NCBI RefSeq assembly: GCF_013753875.1
Contig: NZ_SMDS01000018.1
Location: forward strand, 62,001-126,000
Origin: Candidatus Pantoea persica
GTDB lineage: Bacteria > Pseudomonadota > Gammaproteobacteria > Enterobacterales > Enterobacteriaceae
DNA length: 64,000 nucleotides
Reading direction: 5' to 3'
Position numbers and translations under genes: made by a program. Below the pieces are notes generated by a model. The model made no database searches, had not been told where the DNA came from, and saw only the letters and a program-made list of their open reading frames with translations. Positions 54,456 through 64,000 of this stretch are shown one piece after another; the stretch's first letter is position 1, and each line of letters begins with the position of its first letter.

Positions 54456-55661
54456 TTATGGCTGGATCTCCACGGACTGGATCCGCTGATTATTCAGGGC
54501 GAACGCCGAGCGCATATGCCCGGTGCTGTAGAGGCAGTCGAGCTGCAGCGAACGCAACTGGCTGATGGTTTGCTGCAGGGTAAAGCAGGTCTGGAACACC
54601 TCCTGCTCGGTGTTGAGCACGTCGAGCAGCGGACGGGTGCCGAACTGCAGGTACTGATCCTGATAGAGCTGCTGGCGCGCCTGCAGCCGCGCGGCGTTGA
54701 GCGCGCTGGCCGATAGAGCGGCATCTCTACTTTGACAAAGGCGGAGTACTGCGTGCGATCGATCAACTCGCTGTTGGCATAGTGGTTGTTGAGATAGTGG
54801 GTGACCTGCGGCTCCAGCGAGATGGTCGGCAGCATCTGGGCGTTGGCGTTATCCAGCTTCGCCTGCGCCTGATTGCCCTGCGCCCAGGCGACCAGCACCG
54901 CCAGGATCAGCTGGTCGTCCGCCTTTGAAGCGGCGCAGGAGCGCATCAGGCTGTCGGGAAAGTCATCGCTGACCTGCTTTACGCTCGGCCGGCCGAGACA
55001 GGTCGCCTGCGTGGCGCGCCAGCGATCGAGGCTGGCCTGATACTGCGTCAGGACGGTGCGCGCCTCTTCGATACGCGCGTCGGTTTGCGTCGCGTCGGAG
55101 AGCGAGGCGGCGCCTTCGTCGTTGCGCTGGCGAGCCAGGTCGCCGATCTTCGTCAGCGCCGCCGCGGTGTCGTGCGCCACGGTGGTTGGCCTGCTCCTGC
55201 GCCACGCCCGCCTCGGCGGAGCGCACCGAGCTGCTGACCTTGCCGAAATCATAGAGCATCTGGGAAACCGACAGCACAAAGGAGGGGCTGAAGCCCTACT
55301 CGCTGTAGGCGTTGCTATAGCCGTTGTCCATACCGGCGCTAACTTGTGGGTAATATTTGGCTTGCGCCACGTCGACCTGGCTCGCCTGCTCCAGTAGTTT
55401 TCCCACTGCCTCGGAGATACTGGGATGCCACTGGATGGCGCGCTGCACCGCCTGATTGACCGTCGGGGTTTCCGGCACCTGCACCAGCGCGGGCGCGGCG
55501 CTTTCGCCCGTAAACGACGGCAGCTCCTGCTGTTGCGCCAGGCCAGTTGAGGTAATCTGACTGGCCGTCTGCATCATGTCGCTGGCGGCTGCCAGATGAA
55601 AACTGGTAAACAAAGCGATGCCAGCACAGAGAACACTGAGCTGAAAAGAACGGCGATATAT
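54456..55661 (-). pseudogene. TolC-like outer-membrane channel (LapE type), degraded
   Basis: A TolC-family channel with PTVNQAVQRAIQWHPSISEA, QVDVAQAKYYPQVSAGMDNG and, in the second half, LVAWAQGNQAQAKLDNANAQ, QYLQFGTRPLLDVLNTEQEV. The expected start MYRRSFQLSVLCAGIALFTS (signal peptide) reads ATA at 55661. TAG at 55296-55298 (after NAYSE), a frameshift near 55185 and one near 54715. It completes the three-part type I secretion system with the two genes downstream and is adjacent to the adhesin. Confidence 0.8.
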
Positions 55662-55762
55662 TGCGCTTGATTATATCCGATCCATCGTTTTCCACTCGTC
55701 AGTTAGAGAAAGGGGTGCCTCCCTGCGCCCGATAATCCTTACCTGCCAGACAGTCACGGCGA

Positions 55763-58700
55763 TCAGGCCGTGGGGTTCTGGTGCGGCTGTTGCAGAAGTT
55801 CCTCCAGTGATACGTTGACGCCTTCCAGCGTGACCAACTGCGCGCTGCTGTAGGCCGTGCCGGTGCCGTATCGGTCGATTGAGAGCACGATATCGCCGTC
55901 CGCGGTGTGATCCACCTTCACGAAGTAATTGACGTTGCTGCTGCTGTCGCTCCAGCCCACCAGCAGACTGCTGACGTCAATCTTGTCGCTGTCGGCGACG
56001 GAGAAATCGGTCCAGCAGTCATGCCCGTTACCGCCCAGCGCATCCGCGCCGTTAAAAGCAGGTGGTAAACCAGCGTATCGGCGCCCGCGCCGGTGGTGAG
56101 GGGGGCGTGGGCGCTGCTGGTCAGCGAATCCGCCCCGCTGGTGCCAATCAGGTTCGGATGCAGGTCAATGGTGAAGCTGTTGGTGGTCACGGTGCCGTCG
56201 GCGGCCTCTAGGCTGTAGCTGAACACCTCTTTATGCGTGATCTGCTGTGCGTTGAACGCGGTGTTGAGCGCGTAGGTGAACTGACTATCGGAAGAGATGC
56301 TCAGGGTGCCGTACTCCACCACCACCAGCGTAATACCTCTGCTGCTGCTGCTGCTGCTGGCGATGGTTTCACCCGCCTCGTTGGTGATGCTTAACGCGCC
56401 GCTGTAGGTCACCGTGCTGTCGCCGTAGATGCTGCCGCTTGCCGTGGTGCCGTCGTCTGTGGTGGTCTCCGCAAACAGGCTATTGACCGTGAACAGTCTG
56501 GCCGACGTGCCGGTGTTGAGATCCACCGTCAGGGTGGCTATGTTCACCGCGCCGCTAGCGTCGCGCACCGAGTAGGTGAACACGTCAGTGTCCGGCACCC
56601 GGTCGGCATCCACGCCCGCTTTCAGCGCATAGTATAGTTACGTCTGGCGTCAACAATCAGGGTGCCGTAAGTGGTGTTGATCACCGTGTTGCCGCTAGCG
56701 GCGATAGCGTTGCCCGATACCGTAGTCACCAGCGTGCCTGACGGCACCGTGCCGGCCACCGAGCTGGTGTCGTTCGCCAGCAGGTTGCCGGTCACCGTCA
56801 CCGCCAGCGTCGTAATATCGGACGTGGTGGCGATGGTAGTCGCTGGCAGAACGCTGGCGCCGGTGCTAGTGCCCAGCAGCACGGCGTAGTTGCCGGTGCC
56901 GAGGTCGCTGTTAGTGACGTTCACGCCAGTCTGCATGCCTATTGTCAGGAAGGTGGTGATGTAGTTATCGTTAGCCGACTTCACTGTCCAGCTGCCGTTC
57001 GCCTGCTGCTGGTCGCCGAGGCGTTCAGCAACGCCACGCCGCTGGTGCTAGTATTGGCGTTGGTGATGGTGCGGGTCTGGGGCGAATAGTTTAGCTCGCT
57101 GAGGCCATTGGCCGCCGCCACGCGAATGGCGCCCAGCACCGTCGAGGCAGGCGAGACGTTGCCCGCGCGGTCGACCTGCGTCACCGACAGCGACGCACCG
57201 GTGGTTTGCGCGGTGGTCAGCGCCAGCGAGAAGCTGCCGATGGCGTTGCCACCGTCGGCGCCACGCTGTAGACCGTCACACTCACCGTGGTCGTGCCGCT
57301 GACGTTGCCCGCTGCGTCGGTCTGGGGCACGGTCGGGCTGAGCCCCCCCATTGCTCAGCGCCGCTGGCGTAAAGCTCCATGTGCCGTCGGCGCCCGCCGC
57401 TACCGAACCCAGCAGCGTCTGGCCGTCATAAACGGTGATGATGCTGCCCAGCTCCGCCGTGGCTTTGTTGGTGGTGGCGCCATCCGCGATCGGCGTCAGC
57501 GTCTGGCCCGCATTGCTGTTGACCAGCACGTTATCCGCCAGCGCCGGCGCGGAGGTATCCACGCTGAAGTTGAAGGCATCCGAGGTCAGGCCGACGTTGC
57601 CGGCCGCATCGGTCACCACGGTGGTCAGGCTGTAGCTGCGCTCGGCCAGCATCGGCAGCGTAAAGATCCAGTTGCCGTCCGCGCCCACCGTGACGCTGCC
57701 CAGCAGCGTGTCGCCGTCGCTAACGGCGACGGTGCTATCAAGCTCAGCGTCAGGGTGTTGTCATTTGTCGCGCCGTCTGTGGACACCGTTGCGCCGTCGT
57801 CATTGACCAGCTGCAGATTGACCGGGGTAGTCGGCACGGCGGTGTCGACAGTGATGGTCAGCACCTGCGAAGGGGTGACGCTTCCGTCCACGTTGGTGGT
57901 GTTGGCGCAGAAGGCGTAGGTGCCATCCGTCAGCCCGGCGGGTGTAAAGTTCCACTGGCCGCTGGCGTCAGCGGTGACGCTACCCAGCACTTGGTCGCCG
58001 TTATAGAGCGTGACCAGCGCGCCGGCGGTGGTCAGGTCCGCTCAGAAGCAGGGTGGCGTCAGAGGTGGAGGCGCCGTCGCTCAGCGGCACCAGAGTGCTG
58101 CCGCTGTCATCGGTGATCTGCAGCGAACTGGTTGATCCGCTGACGTTGCCTGCCGCATCAGTAACGGTCGCCGTCAGGCTGTGGCTGCCGTTGCTCAGCA
58201 CCGGCGTGGTGAAGCTCCAGCTGCCGTCTGCGTTGACCGTCGCGGTGCCTAACAATGTGCCATTGTCATAGACGCTGACGGTGGCGCCTGCTTCGGCCGT
58301 GCCGCTCAGAACGGGGGTATTGTCATCGGTGGTGGTGCATGCGGCAATCGCACCCTGAAGGCTGCCAGCGTTATAGCTAGAGCAGATTCGTTGCCGCGAC
58401 GGGGGCGGTAGTATCGCCGCCTGTGTCGCCATCGCCAAGCACTTGCTCAGCATCTGTAGCGTTACCGCCGCCGCCGTTGGTGCCGGCAAACATAGCGGCG
58501 ATATCTGCCAGCGCCGCGCCGCCGAAGCTGTAGGCAGCAATCGCGCCGTCGTTGGTAATATTGTCAGCCAGCAGGCCCTCAGTGCTGTCGATCGAGATGA
58601 ATCGGAAACCTTCCTGAACGGGATCTTCTACCCACAACAATGCGCCCTAGTCATCCTGAAGCACCAGATCGCTATCGCCTGCCGGGCTATAAAAATTATG

Positions 58701-58883
58701 AATAACAACTGTTTCCCCAGATTTCGTTGTGACAATCAGGTCGTTGCCGCTGCGCGCGAAAGATTTAATGTCTGATTGATTGAGGTTGAGTTTAACTAAA
58801 CTTGGGGCAGTCAAATTAACGTTGCTGCCACTCAGCTGCGAGGCAATAGTGCCGCCTTTAGGCGTTACTGAGATATTATTCAT
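55763..58883 (-). pseudogene. BapA-like giant adhesin, shrunken and fragmented
   Basis: The start MNNISVTPKGGTIASQLSGS and NLNQSDIKSFARSGNDLIV is a BapA-type prefix domain. After it come remnants of bacterial Ig-like repeats with the recurrent pattern GTATVNADGSWSFTTPVLSN and GSHSLTATVTDAAGNVSGS, a segment with NYAVLLGTSTGAS and GNLLANDT, and a C-terminal type I secretion target region (LIGTSGADSLT, VADSDKIDVSSLLVGW). The native family has several thousand residues; only about 1,040 codons remain. TAG at 58647-58649 after the prefix and about eight frameshifts break it. Repeat deletions explain the size. It served biofilm formation. Confidence 0.82.
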
Positions 58884-59096
58884 GTTATGTATATCCCACT
58901 GAAGTTAGTGATATTCATAAAAATGCCCGGCATCCTAACGAACCCGGTTTATCCGTGAATAACGCTATGTGCTATTCACTCCTCTATTTGTCGACCTCAT
59001 ATCTGCTAATGAAATTAGCTGAGCCGTACCGAATTTTTATTCAGGTGAGGGAAACACTTTTATTTTTTATAACCACAATGGGTAAATCACCCTGTA

Positions 59097-59889
59097 TCAG
59101 GGCAGAGCGCTATTACAAAAGATGACGTTACTGATGTTTTTATTATTCCGTTTTTTCAACATATTTGCGGCCTTACCGCCTTTATTCGACTTATCACAAT
59201 CAGTTATCTGCTTTATTCTCCACTGACGACCCTGAAAACCAGCCAGCGGTTTTCCCGCCACCCATTCGCGATGTTTCTGCATATCAACACCCTGCACGAT
59301 GACGCCGTTTGAAAGATCGTTCAAGTGATTAAGCATCAGGTCGAAAGCGTGGCTCTCGCCATATTTCCAGAAGAAGCGTCGGTCGGTTTTGACATATTCA
59401 AACACCCTGCTGTCCAGCATGGATAATGTCGAACTTCCGACGCCGAAATCATCCAGCCATAAAGGCGCAGAGAGGCGCGCGACTAAATTTTGCAGCAGCG
59501 CGCTGTCGCTGGGGAGATAGCGTTCGGTGAAATAGGTGGAAACTTCGAGGCGCAGCAGAGGCCACTGGATGAGACGCTGCTGTATGGCAGGGTTGTTTAG
59601 CACGCCCTCGATAATATCCCGGTTGACGTTAAGCGTGATCATATGCGCAAAGCCCTACGCAAACAGCGTGTCGATCTGCTCAAGCTGTAGCAGGAACAGC
59701 TGCCATTTTCCGGCGCCAGCATACACAGCTAAACAGCTCATGCTCCGTGCCGGTATAGCGCGGGCTGGCAACTTCGTTGCTGCGCGGGAAACGCGTCAGT
59801 AATTCCCATGCCAGCAGCTGGCCAAAGGGTGCGTGAACAGGCTTGAGCAGAAATATGTAGTGCTGACGTAGATTTAATTGACGCCCTAT
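59097..59889 (-). pseudogene. EAL-domain protein of YdiV type, degraded
   Basis: A short stand-alone EAL-like protein: QHYIFLLKPVHAPFGQLLAW, WQLFLLQLEQIDTLFA, MITLNVNRDIIEGVLNN and LWLDDFGVGSSTLSML align with YdiV. The catalytic EAL Glu motif is replaced (LLAWELLTRF, LLRLEVSTYF), so, like YdiV, it was probably an inactive regulator rather than a c-di-GMP phosphodiesterase. The start position reads ATA at 59889; a frameshift near 59725 and TAG at 59656-59658 follow. The 3' part extends about 25 codons beyond the family end. It lies upstream of the adhesin, on the same strand. Confidence 0.6.
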
Positions 59890-60420
59890 TCTGCTACAAC
59901 CCGCCCTGTCTGATAAGTCAGCGACCTGAAATATCAGTAAAACTCAAGTTAACGTTAAGAAAACATCTGTGATGATTAACACCTTTACCAGATGCTAACG
60001 TAGAACTTACATTTTGAAAAATAGATTTAAGCCAAACATGGTCAAATATTAAATCGATAAAAAAATCAATGGGCGGTACAAGTGCAGATAAATTCTCCAA
60101 TAATTCAGATAACCATATTAAAAAATATTAGTTATACTACCTTTACTTATAGCAAGACAATCAAAAATTTAATTTTCATCAATATTAAATTTGAAACTTG
60201 TCTAAAAACATCATTTCAGCTGATAGATTAAGCGCGGCGATATCTAGAAACAAGCAGCGAAAAGGGCGTCAATAAAATTGCCGACGAGGCAATATTCGAT
60301 CCAGCACAAATCATTAATTGTTCTGATATGTAACTACCAAAATATAAAAGCATTATTGCTGTATATCCATTAAGCATAAGTAACATTTCTTCAGCGTCGC
60401 TCGCGGCGCGTTTCGCGAGC
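59890..60420. other. AT-rich patch with unrecognised membrane-protein remnants
   Basis: Base composition falls sharply here, from about 60% GC to about 30%. On the minus strand short open stretches such as LMLNGYTAIMLLYFGSYISE and SAILLTPFSLLVSRYRR (to 60228), and PPIDFFIDLIFDHVWLKSIF (59918-60100), look like pieces of a hydrophobic protein, but no family is recognisable and the frames are broken. The composition points to horizontally acquired DNA. Its edges are the YdiV-like remnant and a GC-rich unassigned piece before speA. Confidence 0.5.
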
Positions 60421-60612
60421 AGGACCCGCTCTGCACGCAGCGGCGCGCGCGGTGGCGTGGCGTCCACAAGGACATTCTGGTCGGTAATCTGACAGCGGCA
60501 ACGCATGCGGCAGCGTGCCTTCAACAAAGGCATCCTGAGCGGCAATCTGACGCGACGGCACTTGCGCAGCGATCTGGTGGTAAACGATTGATTAAAAAGA
60601 AAAGCGGAAAAG

Positions 60613-60635
60613 GCTGAGCCCCAACGGGGCTCAGC
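60613..60635 (-). terminator. Terminator of speA
   Basis: GCTGAGCCCC AAC GGGGCTCAGC, a 10-bp perfect stem 13 bp after the speA stop, followed on the minus strand by CTTTTCCGCTTTTC. Confidence 0.85.
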
Positions 60636-60647
60636 AGCAGGCAGGTG

Positions 60648-62610
60648 TTACTCGTCTTCGAGGTAGGTGTAACCGTACAGACCGCTTTCAAACTCTTCGA
60701 GGAACTGTGCACGCAGCTCATCATCAATGTCGGTCTCTTTGACCTGATTACGAACAGGATCATCAGCTCCTCGGGGTTCAGCTGCACATACTGCAGCATA
60801 TCCGCGACGGTATCGCCCTCATCCGACAGCTTCACTTCCACCTGGCCGTTGGCACGCGCGTAAACGTCTACCGCTTCTGTGTCGCCGAACAGGTTGTGCA
60901 TATTGCCGAGGATCTCCTGATAGGCACCGACCATAAAGAAACCCAGCATAGGCGGGCTCTCAGCGTCGTACTCCGGCATCGGCATGGTGGTGGCGATGCC
61001 GTCGATATAGTGATCGATGGTGCCGTCGGAATCGCAGGTGATGTCGAGCAGTACCGCGCGGCGCTCCGGCTTTTTATGCAGCCCTTCAAGCGGCAGCACC
61101 GGGAAAAGCTGATCAATGCCCCAGGCGTCCGGCATTGACTGGAACAGCAGGAAGTTCACGTAAACCTTGTCCGCCATGCGCTCCTGCAGCTCGTCGATAA
61201 TCGGACGGTGTATCCGATTTCTGGGATCGAGATGCTGCTGAATATAGTGGTAGATGCTGAGATAGAGCTGCTCCGCCCAAGCGCGCTGCGACAGATCGTA
61301 GGTGCCGGACGCGTAGCCGGTGTGGATGTCATGCAGATCCATCTGACTGTCGTGCAGCCACTCGCGCAGCGAACAGCGCACGTCCGGCTCATGCATCTCC
61401 TGCCAGGCTTCCCACATGCTGAGAATCGGACGCGGCGCATCCTCTTCCGGCGCCTGTGGCGTAATAAATTCGTTGCGCTCAACGCCGATGATTTTGGAGA
61501 CCAGCACCGTATGGTGCGCGGTCACCGCGCGGCCCGACTCGGTGATCACGGTGGATGATCCAGGCCGTGCTCTTCGCAGGCGTAGCTAATCGCCCAGATA
61601 ACGTTGTTGGCGTACTCGTTCAAGCCATAGTTGACCGAACAGTCGGACTGCAAGCGCGTGCCCTTGTAGTCCACGCCGAGGCCGCCACCGACGTCGAAGC
61701 ATTTAATATTGACTCCCAGCTTCGCCAGCTCGACGTAGAAGCGCGCCGACTCGCGCACGCCGGTGGCGATATCGCGAATGTTGGCCATCTGCGAGCCCAG
61801 ATGGAAGTGCAGCAGCTGCAGGCTGTCCAGGCGGCCGGCGTTGCGCATGATCTCGACCAGCTGCAGCACCTGCGAGGCGGCCAGGCCAAGCTTCGACTTT
61901 TCGCCGCCGCTCTACTGCCATTTTGCCCGAGCCCTGTGACGCCAGACGCGCGCGGATGCCGAGGCGCGGCACCAAGTTCAGGAGCTCAGCCTCTTCCAGC
62001 ACCAAGCGCACTTCGGTCATTTTTTCGATGACCAGATAGACCTTATGGCCCAGCTTCTCGCCGATCGGCGCCAGGCAAATATATTCGCAGTCTTTATAGC
62101 CGTTGCAGACGATAACCGTGCGGATTTTGCCGGCATGGGCGAGCACCGCCATCAGCTCCGCTTTGGAGCCCGCTTCGAGGCCTAGCGGCCCGCCGGAGTT
62201 AACCAGCGATTTGATCACGCGCTTATGCTGGTTGACCTTGATGGGGTAGACCAGGAAGTAGTCGCCGCGGTAGCCGTAGGATTCACGCGCGCGTTTGAAC
62301 ACTACGTTGATGGAACGCAGACGATGCTGCAGGATCTGCGGGAAGCAGAACAGCGCCGGCAGACGCTGGCCCTGCGCTTCGCGCTCTTTAAACAGCTTCG
62401 CTAGGTCGACGCGCAGCTCAGGATCGTCCGGATTAGGGCAGACGTTGACGCGGCCAAGCTCGTTGACGTTATATGTAGTTGTTGCCCCACCAGGCAACAT
62501 TATAGGTACGCAGCATTTTGCTGGCATCCTGGTCGTTCATCCTGCATTGAGCGGAGCACACCCTGTTCGCCAGCAGACGAACCCTTGATAGTCTTCATGT
62601 CGTCAGACAT
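60648..62610 (-). pseudogene. speA: Biosynthetic arginine decarboxylase SpeA, degraded
   Basis: PLP enzyme of about 658 residues making agmatine. Near-complete in pieces: [12 protein letters not shown] with the PLP Lys, [69 protein letters not shown] and the end [11 protein letters not shown]. Lesions: several small indels near 62460-62560, an inserted A plus a TAG near 61914 (GKWQ-stop-SGGEK), a one-base loss near 61553 and another near 60752. Arg-to-Cys changes at KDCEYICL suggest C-to-T decay. Start [10 protein letters not shown] at 62610. Together with the speB remnant it marks loss of the agmatine route to putrescine. Confidence 0.9.
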
Positions 62611-62689
62611 CAAGAACCTCGAATTTCTGTTGGAATGTGAAACAGTTACGCGCTTCCGCCGCGTTCTGCCCGTTAATGAATTGCCGCAT
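62603..62689 (-). CDS. Candidate 28-residue leader peptide overlapping the speA start
   Basis: ATG at 62689 opens MRQFINGQNAAEARNCFTFQ ... FEVLDV and stops with TGA at 62605-62603, inside the second and third codons of speA (ATGTCTGAC). That overlap is typical of translational coupling. E. coli has the small gene yqgB just before speA; the NCFT piece is also seen in YqgB as I recall it, a weak similarity. An AGGGGG lies about 11 nt before the ATG. The downstream speA is dead, so any control role is now lost. Confidence 0.4.
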   Translation of the reverse strand: MRQFINGQNAAEARNCFTFQQKFEVLDV

Positions 62690-63418
62690 AAAACGCTTTG
62701 CCCCCTGTTCCCGACGGCAAGGTCAGGATGAAAAAAGCCTGAAGCTAAGTGTAAAACACCGGGGCGAGTTAGCTATTAATGGACCCCGAATATAGCACCA
62801 CATTTACCGGCAACCATCGCCAGCAAGGGTCAAAAGCTGAGTGAGATTAACCGGCGCTAGTGTCGGGATAATGACCGCAACGGGCACAGTGTCGGCAAAC
62901 CGGAGAAAAGGCAGGAAAGGAAAACGCCAGCGCGCCGCTGTGGCGCTTAGAACCGCTAGAGAGAAGAGCGTGGCTCATGAATTCTGTCACCTCCACACAT
63001 GTTTTCGCATGTGGAAATAAACTGGGTCAACGTCAGAGAGGGCCTCTTACAGTGGCTACGCACGGCGGCGCCATCCTTATTCGCTGCGCCAGGCAGCAGC
63101 GGCGTTTTACACCGTCTGGGCGCCTAAAATGCAAGACGTTTCGCTGGTTTGCTGCCTTGTGGCGTCACGTTTTTTTGCCAGACATCGCCTTTTCGAAAAA
63201 TGCGGAAACAGAAAAAGGGCTGGCAATTCATTCACCCCTTAACCTAGAATGGCCGTCCAGATGGTCTTCCATCTGAACTGGTTAACATCTAGGCGGTTTC
63301 GCCTGACACACTGACACTTCTTAAACTGCTCGCGGCTTTGCCTGAAGGGGCGTCAAGTTAGTTCAACTCGCTTACGCTATGCAGTCAAATTCAAACCATT
63401 TGTAAGGTAAAGAATAGA
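62690..63418. other. speA-metK intergenic region
   Basis: About 730 bp between the divergent speA and metK. It must contain both promoters. A plus-strand open frame at 62977-63276 has no recognisable similarity. Two small hairpins are seen, 62993-63015 (CCACACATG/CATGTGG) and 63258-63275. Nothing else was recognised. Confidence 0.4.
63258..63293 (+). promoter_or_regulatory. Possible MetJ-box region before metK
   Basis: CAGATGGTCTTCCATCTG followed by TTAACATCTAGG gives several ATCT/AGAT elements about 8-16 bp apart, loosely like tandem 8-bp met boxes (consensus AGACGTCT). MetJ represses metK in E. coli through such boxes. Matches are only 4-5 of 8 per box, so this is tentative; the first part is also a 7-bp hairpin. 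Confidence 0.3.
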
Positions 63419-64000
63419 ATGGCTAAACACCTTTTTACGTCCGAGTCCGTATCAGAAGGACATCCTGATAAAATCGCAGACCAGATCTCCGACGCCGTAC
63501 TGGACGCCATCCTGGAACAGGATCCCAAAGCGCGCGTAGCCTGCGAAACCTACGTGAAAACCGGTATGGTGCTGGTTGGCGGTGAAATCACTACCAGCGC
63601 CTGGGTCGATATCGAAGAGATCACCCGCAATACCGTACGTGAAATCGGTTATGTCCATTCCGATATGGGCTTTGACGCCAACTCCTGCGCCGTATTGAGC
63701 GCCATCGGTAAGCAGTCCCCCGATATCAACCAGGGCGTGGATCGCACCGATCCGCTCGAGCAGGGCGCGGGCGACCAGGGCCTGATGTTCGGCTACGCCA
63801 CTAACGAAACCGACGTGCTGATGCCAGCGCCGGTGACCTACGCGCACCGTCTGGTGCAGCGCCAGTCCGAAGTGCGTAAAAACGGTGCGCTGCCATGGCT
63901 GCGCCCCGACTCTAAAAGCCAGATCACCTTCCAATACGACAGCGGCAAAATTGTCGGCATCGACGCGGTGGTGCTTTCGACGCAGCATGCAGAAGATATC
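63419..64000 (+). CDS. metK: S-adenosylmethionine synthetase MetK, N-terminal part
   Basis: First 194 codons, cut by the window end. [20 protein letters not shown] holds the ATP-binding His-Pro-Asp motif; [12 protein letters not shown] is the central signature; Lys in [17 protein letters not shown] is part of the active site. MetK makes SAM from methionine and ATP and is essential. AAGGTAAAGA precedes the ATG. No lesion in the visible part. Same place and direction as in E. coli, divergent from speA. Confidence 0.96.
   Translation, partial: MAKHLFTSESVSEGHPDKIADQISDAVLDAILEQDPKARVACETYVKTGMVLVGGEITTSAWVDIEEITRNTVREIGYVHSDMGFDANSCAVLSAIGKQSPDINQGVDRTDPLEQGAGDQGLMFGYATNETDVLMPAPVTYAHRLVQRQSEVRKNGALPWLRPDSKSQITFQYDSGKIVGIDAVVLSTQHAEDI

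Noticed and set aside
62977-63276. 99-codon open frame before metK
   Set aside because: No recognisable similarity, no clear ribosome-binding site, and it covers the metK promoter region.

Overview
The window reads as a GC-rich (about 60% by eye) chromosome segment of an Enterobacterales bacterium. Gene order from galR-lysA-lysR and from lysS to metK follows the E. coli 63-66 min region almost gene for gene. The extra loci (an ftsI-like penicillin-binding protein next to omr sRNAs, a BapA/Lap-type secretion block) and the protein sequences fit best with Erwiniaceae (Pantoea, Mixta or Erwinia-like); the family assignment is inference. The striking property is gene decay: about two dozen genes are intact and about thirty are broken by frameshifts, in-frame stops (mostly TAG), lost start codons and deletions, many apparently between short direct repeats. 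The intact set is not random: lysine, serine, SAM, ubiquinone and vitamin B6 functions, central carbon metabolism, translation and recombination. That pattern, in a genome still GC-rich, suggests a lineage that recently became restricted to a host.

Layout. 1-822: 3' end of barA. 916-10,891: decayed block with lplT, aas, an RND outer-membrane factor and pump remnant, an OmrA-type sRNA, a second FtsI-like protein, a degenerate second Omr copy, a BisC-type molybdoenzyme, intact galR (with an operator) and a broken GNAT gene. 10,904-15,326: intact lysA and divergent lysR, then a broken AraJ-like transporter and a broken trypsin-like lipoprotein. 15,415-23,851: lysS-prfB (programmed frameshift)-recJ-dsbC-xerD intact, fldB and ygfX broken, sdhE and ygfZ intact. 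23,895-32,128: yqfA, an rpiR-type regulator, bglA, ygfF and the whole gcvTHP operon, all broken. 32,570-41,692: ubiI, ubiH, pepP, ygfB, zapA, 6S RNA, ygfA (5-FCL), serA, rpiA and argP, all intact. 41,789-44,257: yggE, argO and mscS broken. 44,464-50,173: fbaA, pgk, epd and tktA intact. 50,444-51,042: rearranged remnants of loiP, a YidB-type gene and speB. 51,230-59,889: remnants of a type I secretion system (membrane fusion protein, ABC exporter, TolC-like protein), a giant BapA-like adhesin and a YdiV-like EAL protein. 59,890-60,420: an AT-rich patch. 60,648-62,610: speA, broken. 63,419-end: metK, cut by the window.

Working together: the surviving genes keep diaminopimelate-to-lysine conversion (lysA) and its regulators (lysR, argP), entry to serine (serA), lower glycolysis and the pentose phosphate pathway, B6 supply (epd), quinone hydroxylation (ubiI, ubiH) and SAM synthesis (metK). 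Lost are glycine cleavage, putrescine synthesis through arginine decarboxylase and agmatinase, arginine export, beta-glucoside use, lysophospholipid recycling, an RND pump, the biofilm adhesin with its exporter, and the MscS C-terminus. No tRNA or rRNA gene, CRISPR array, intact insertion sequence or prophage was seen.
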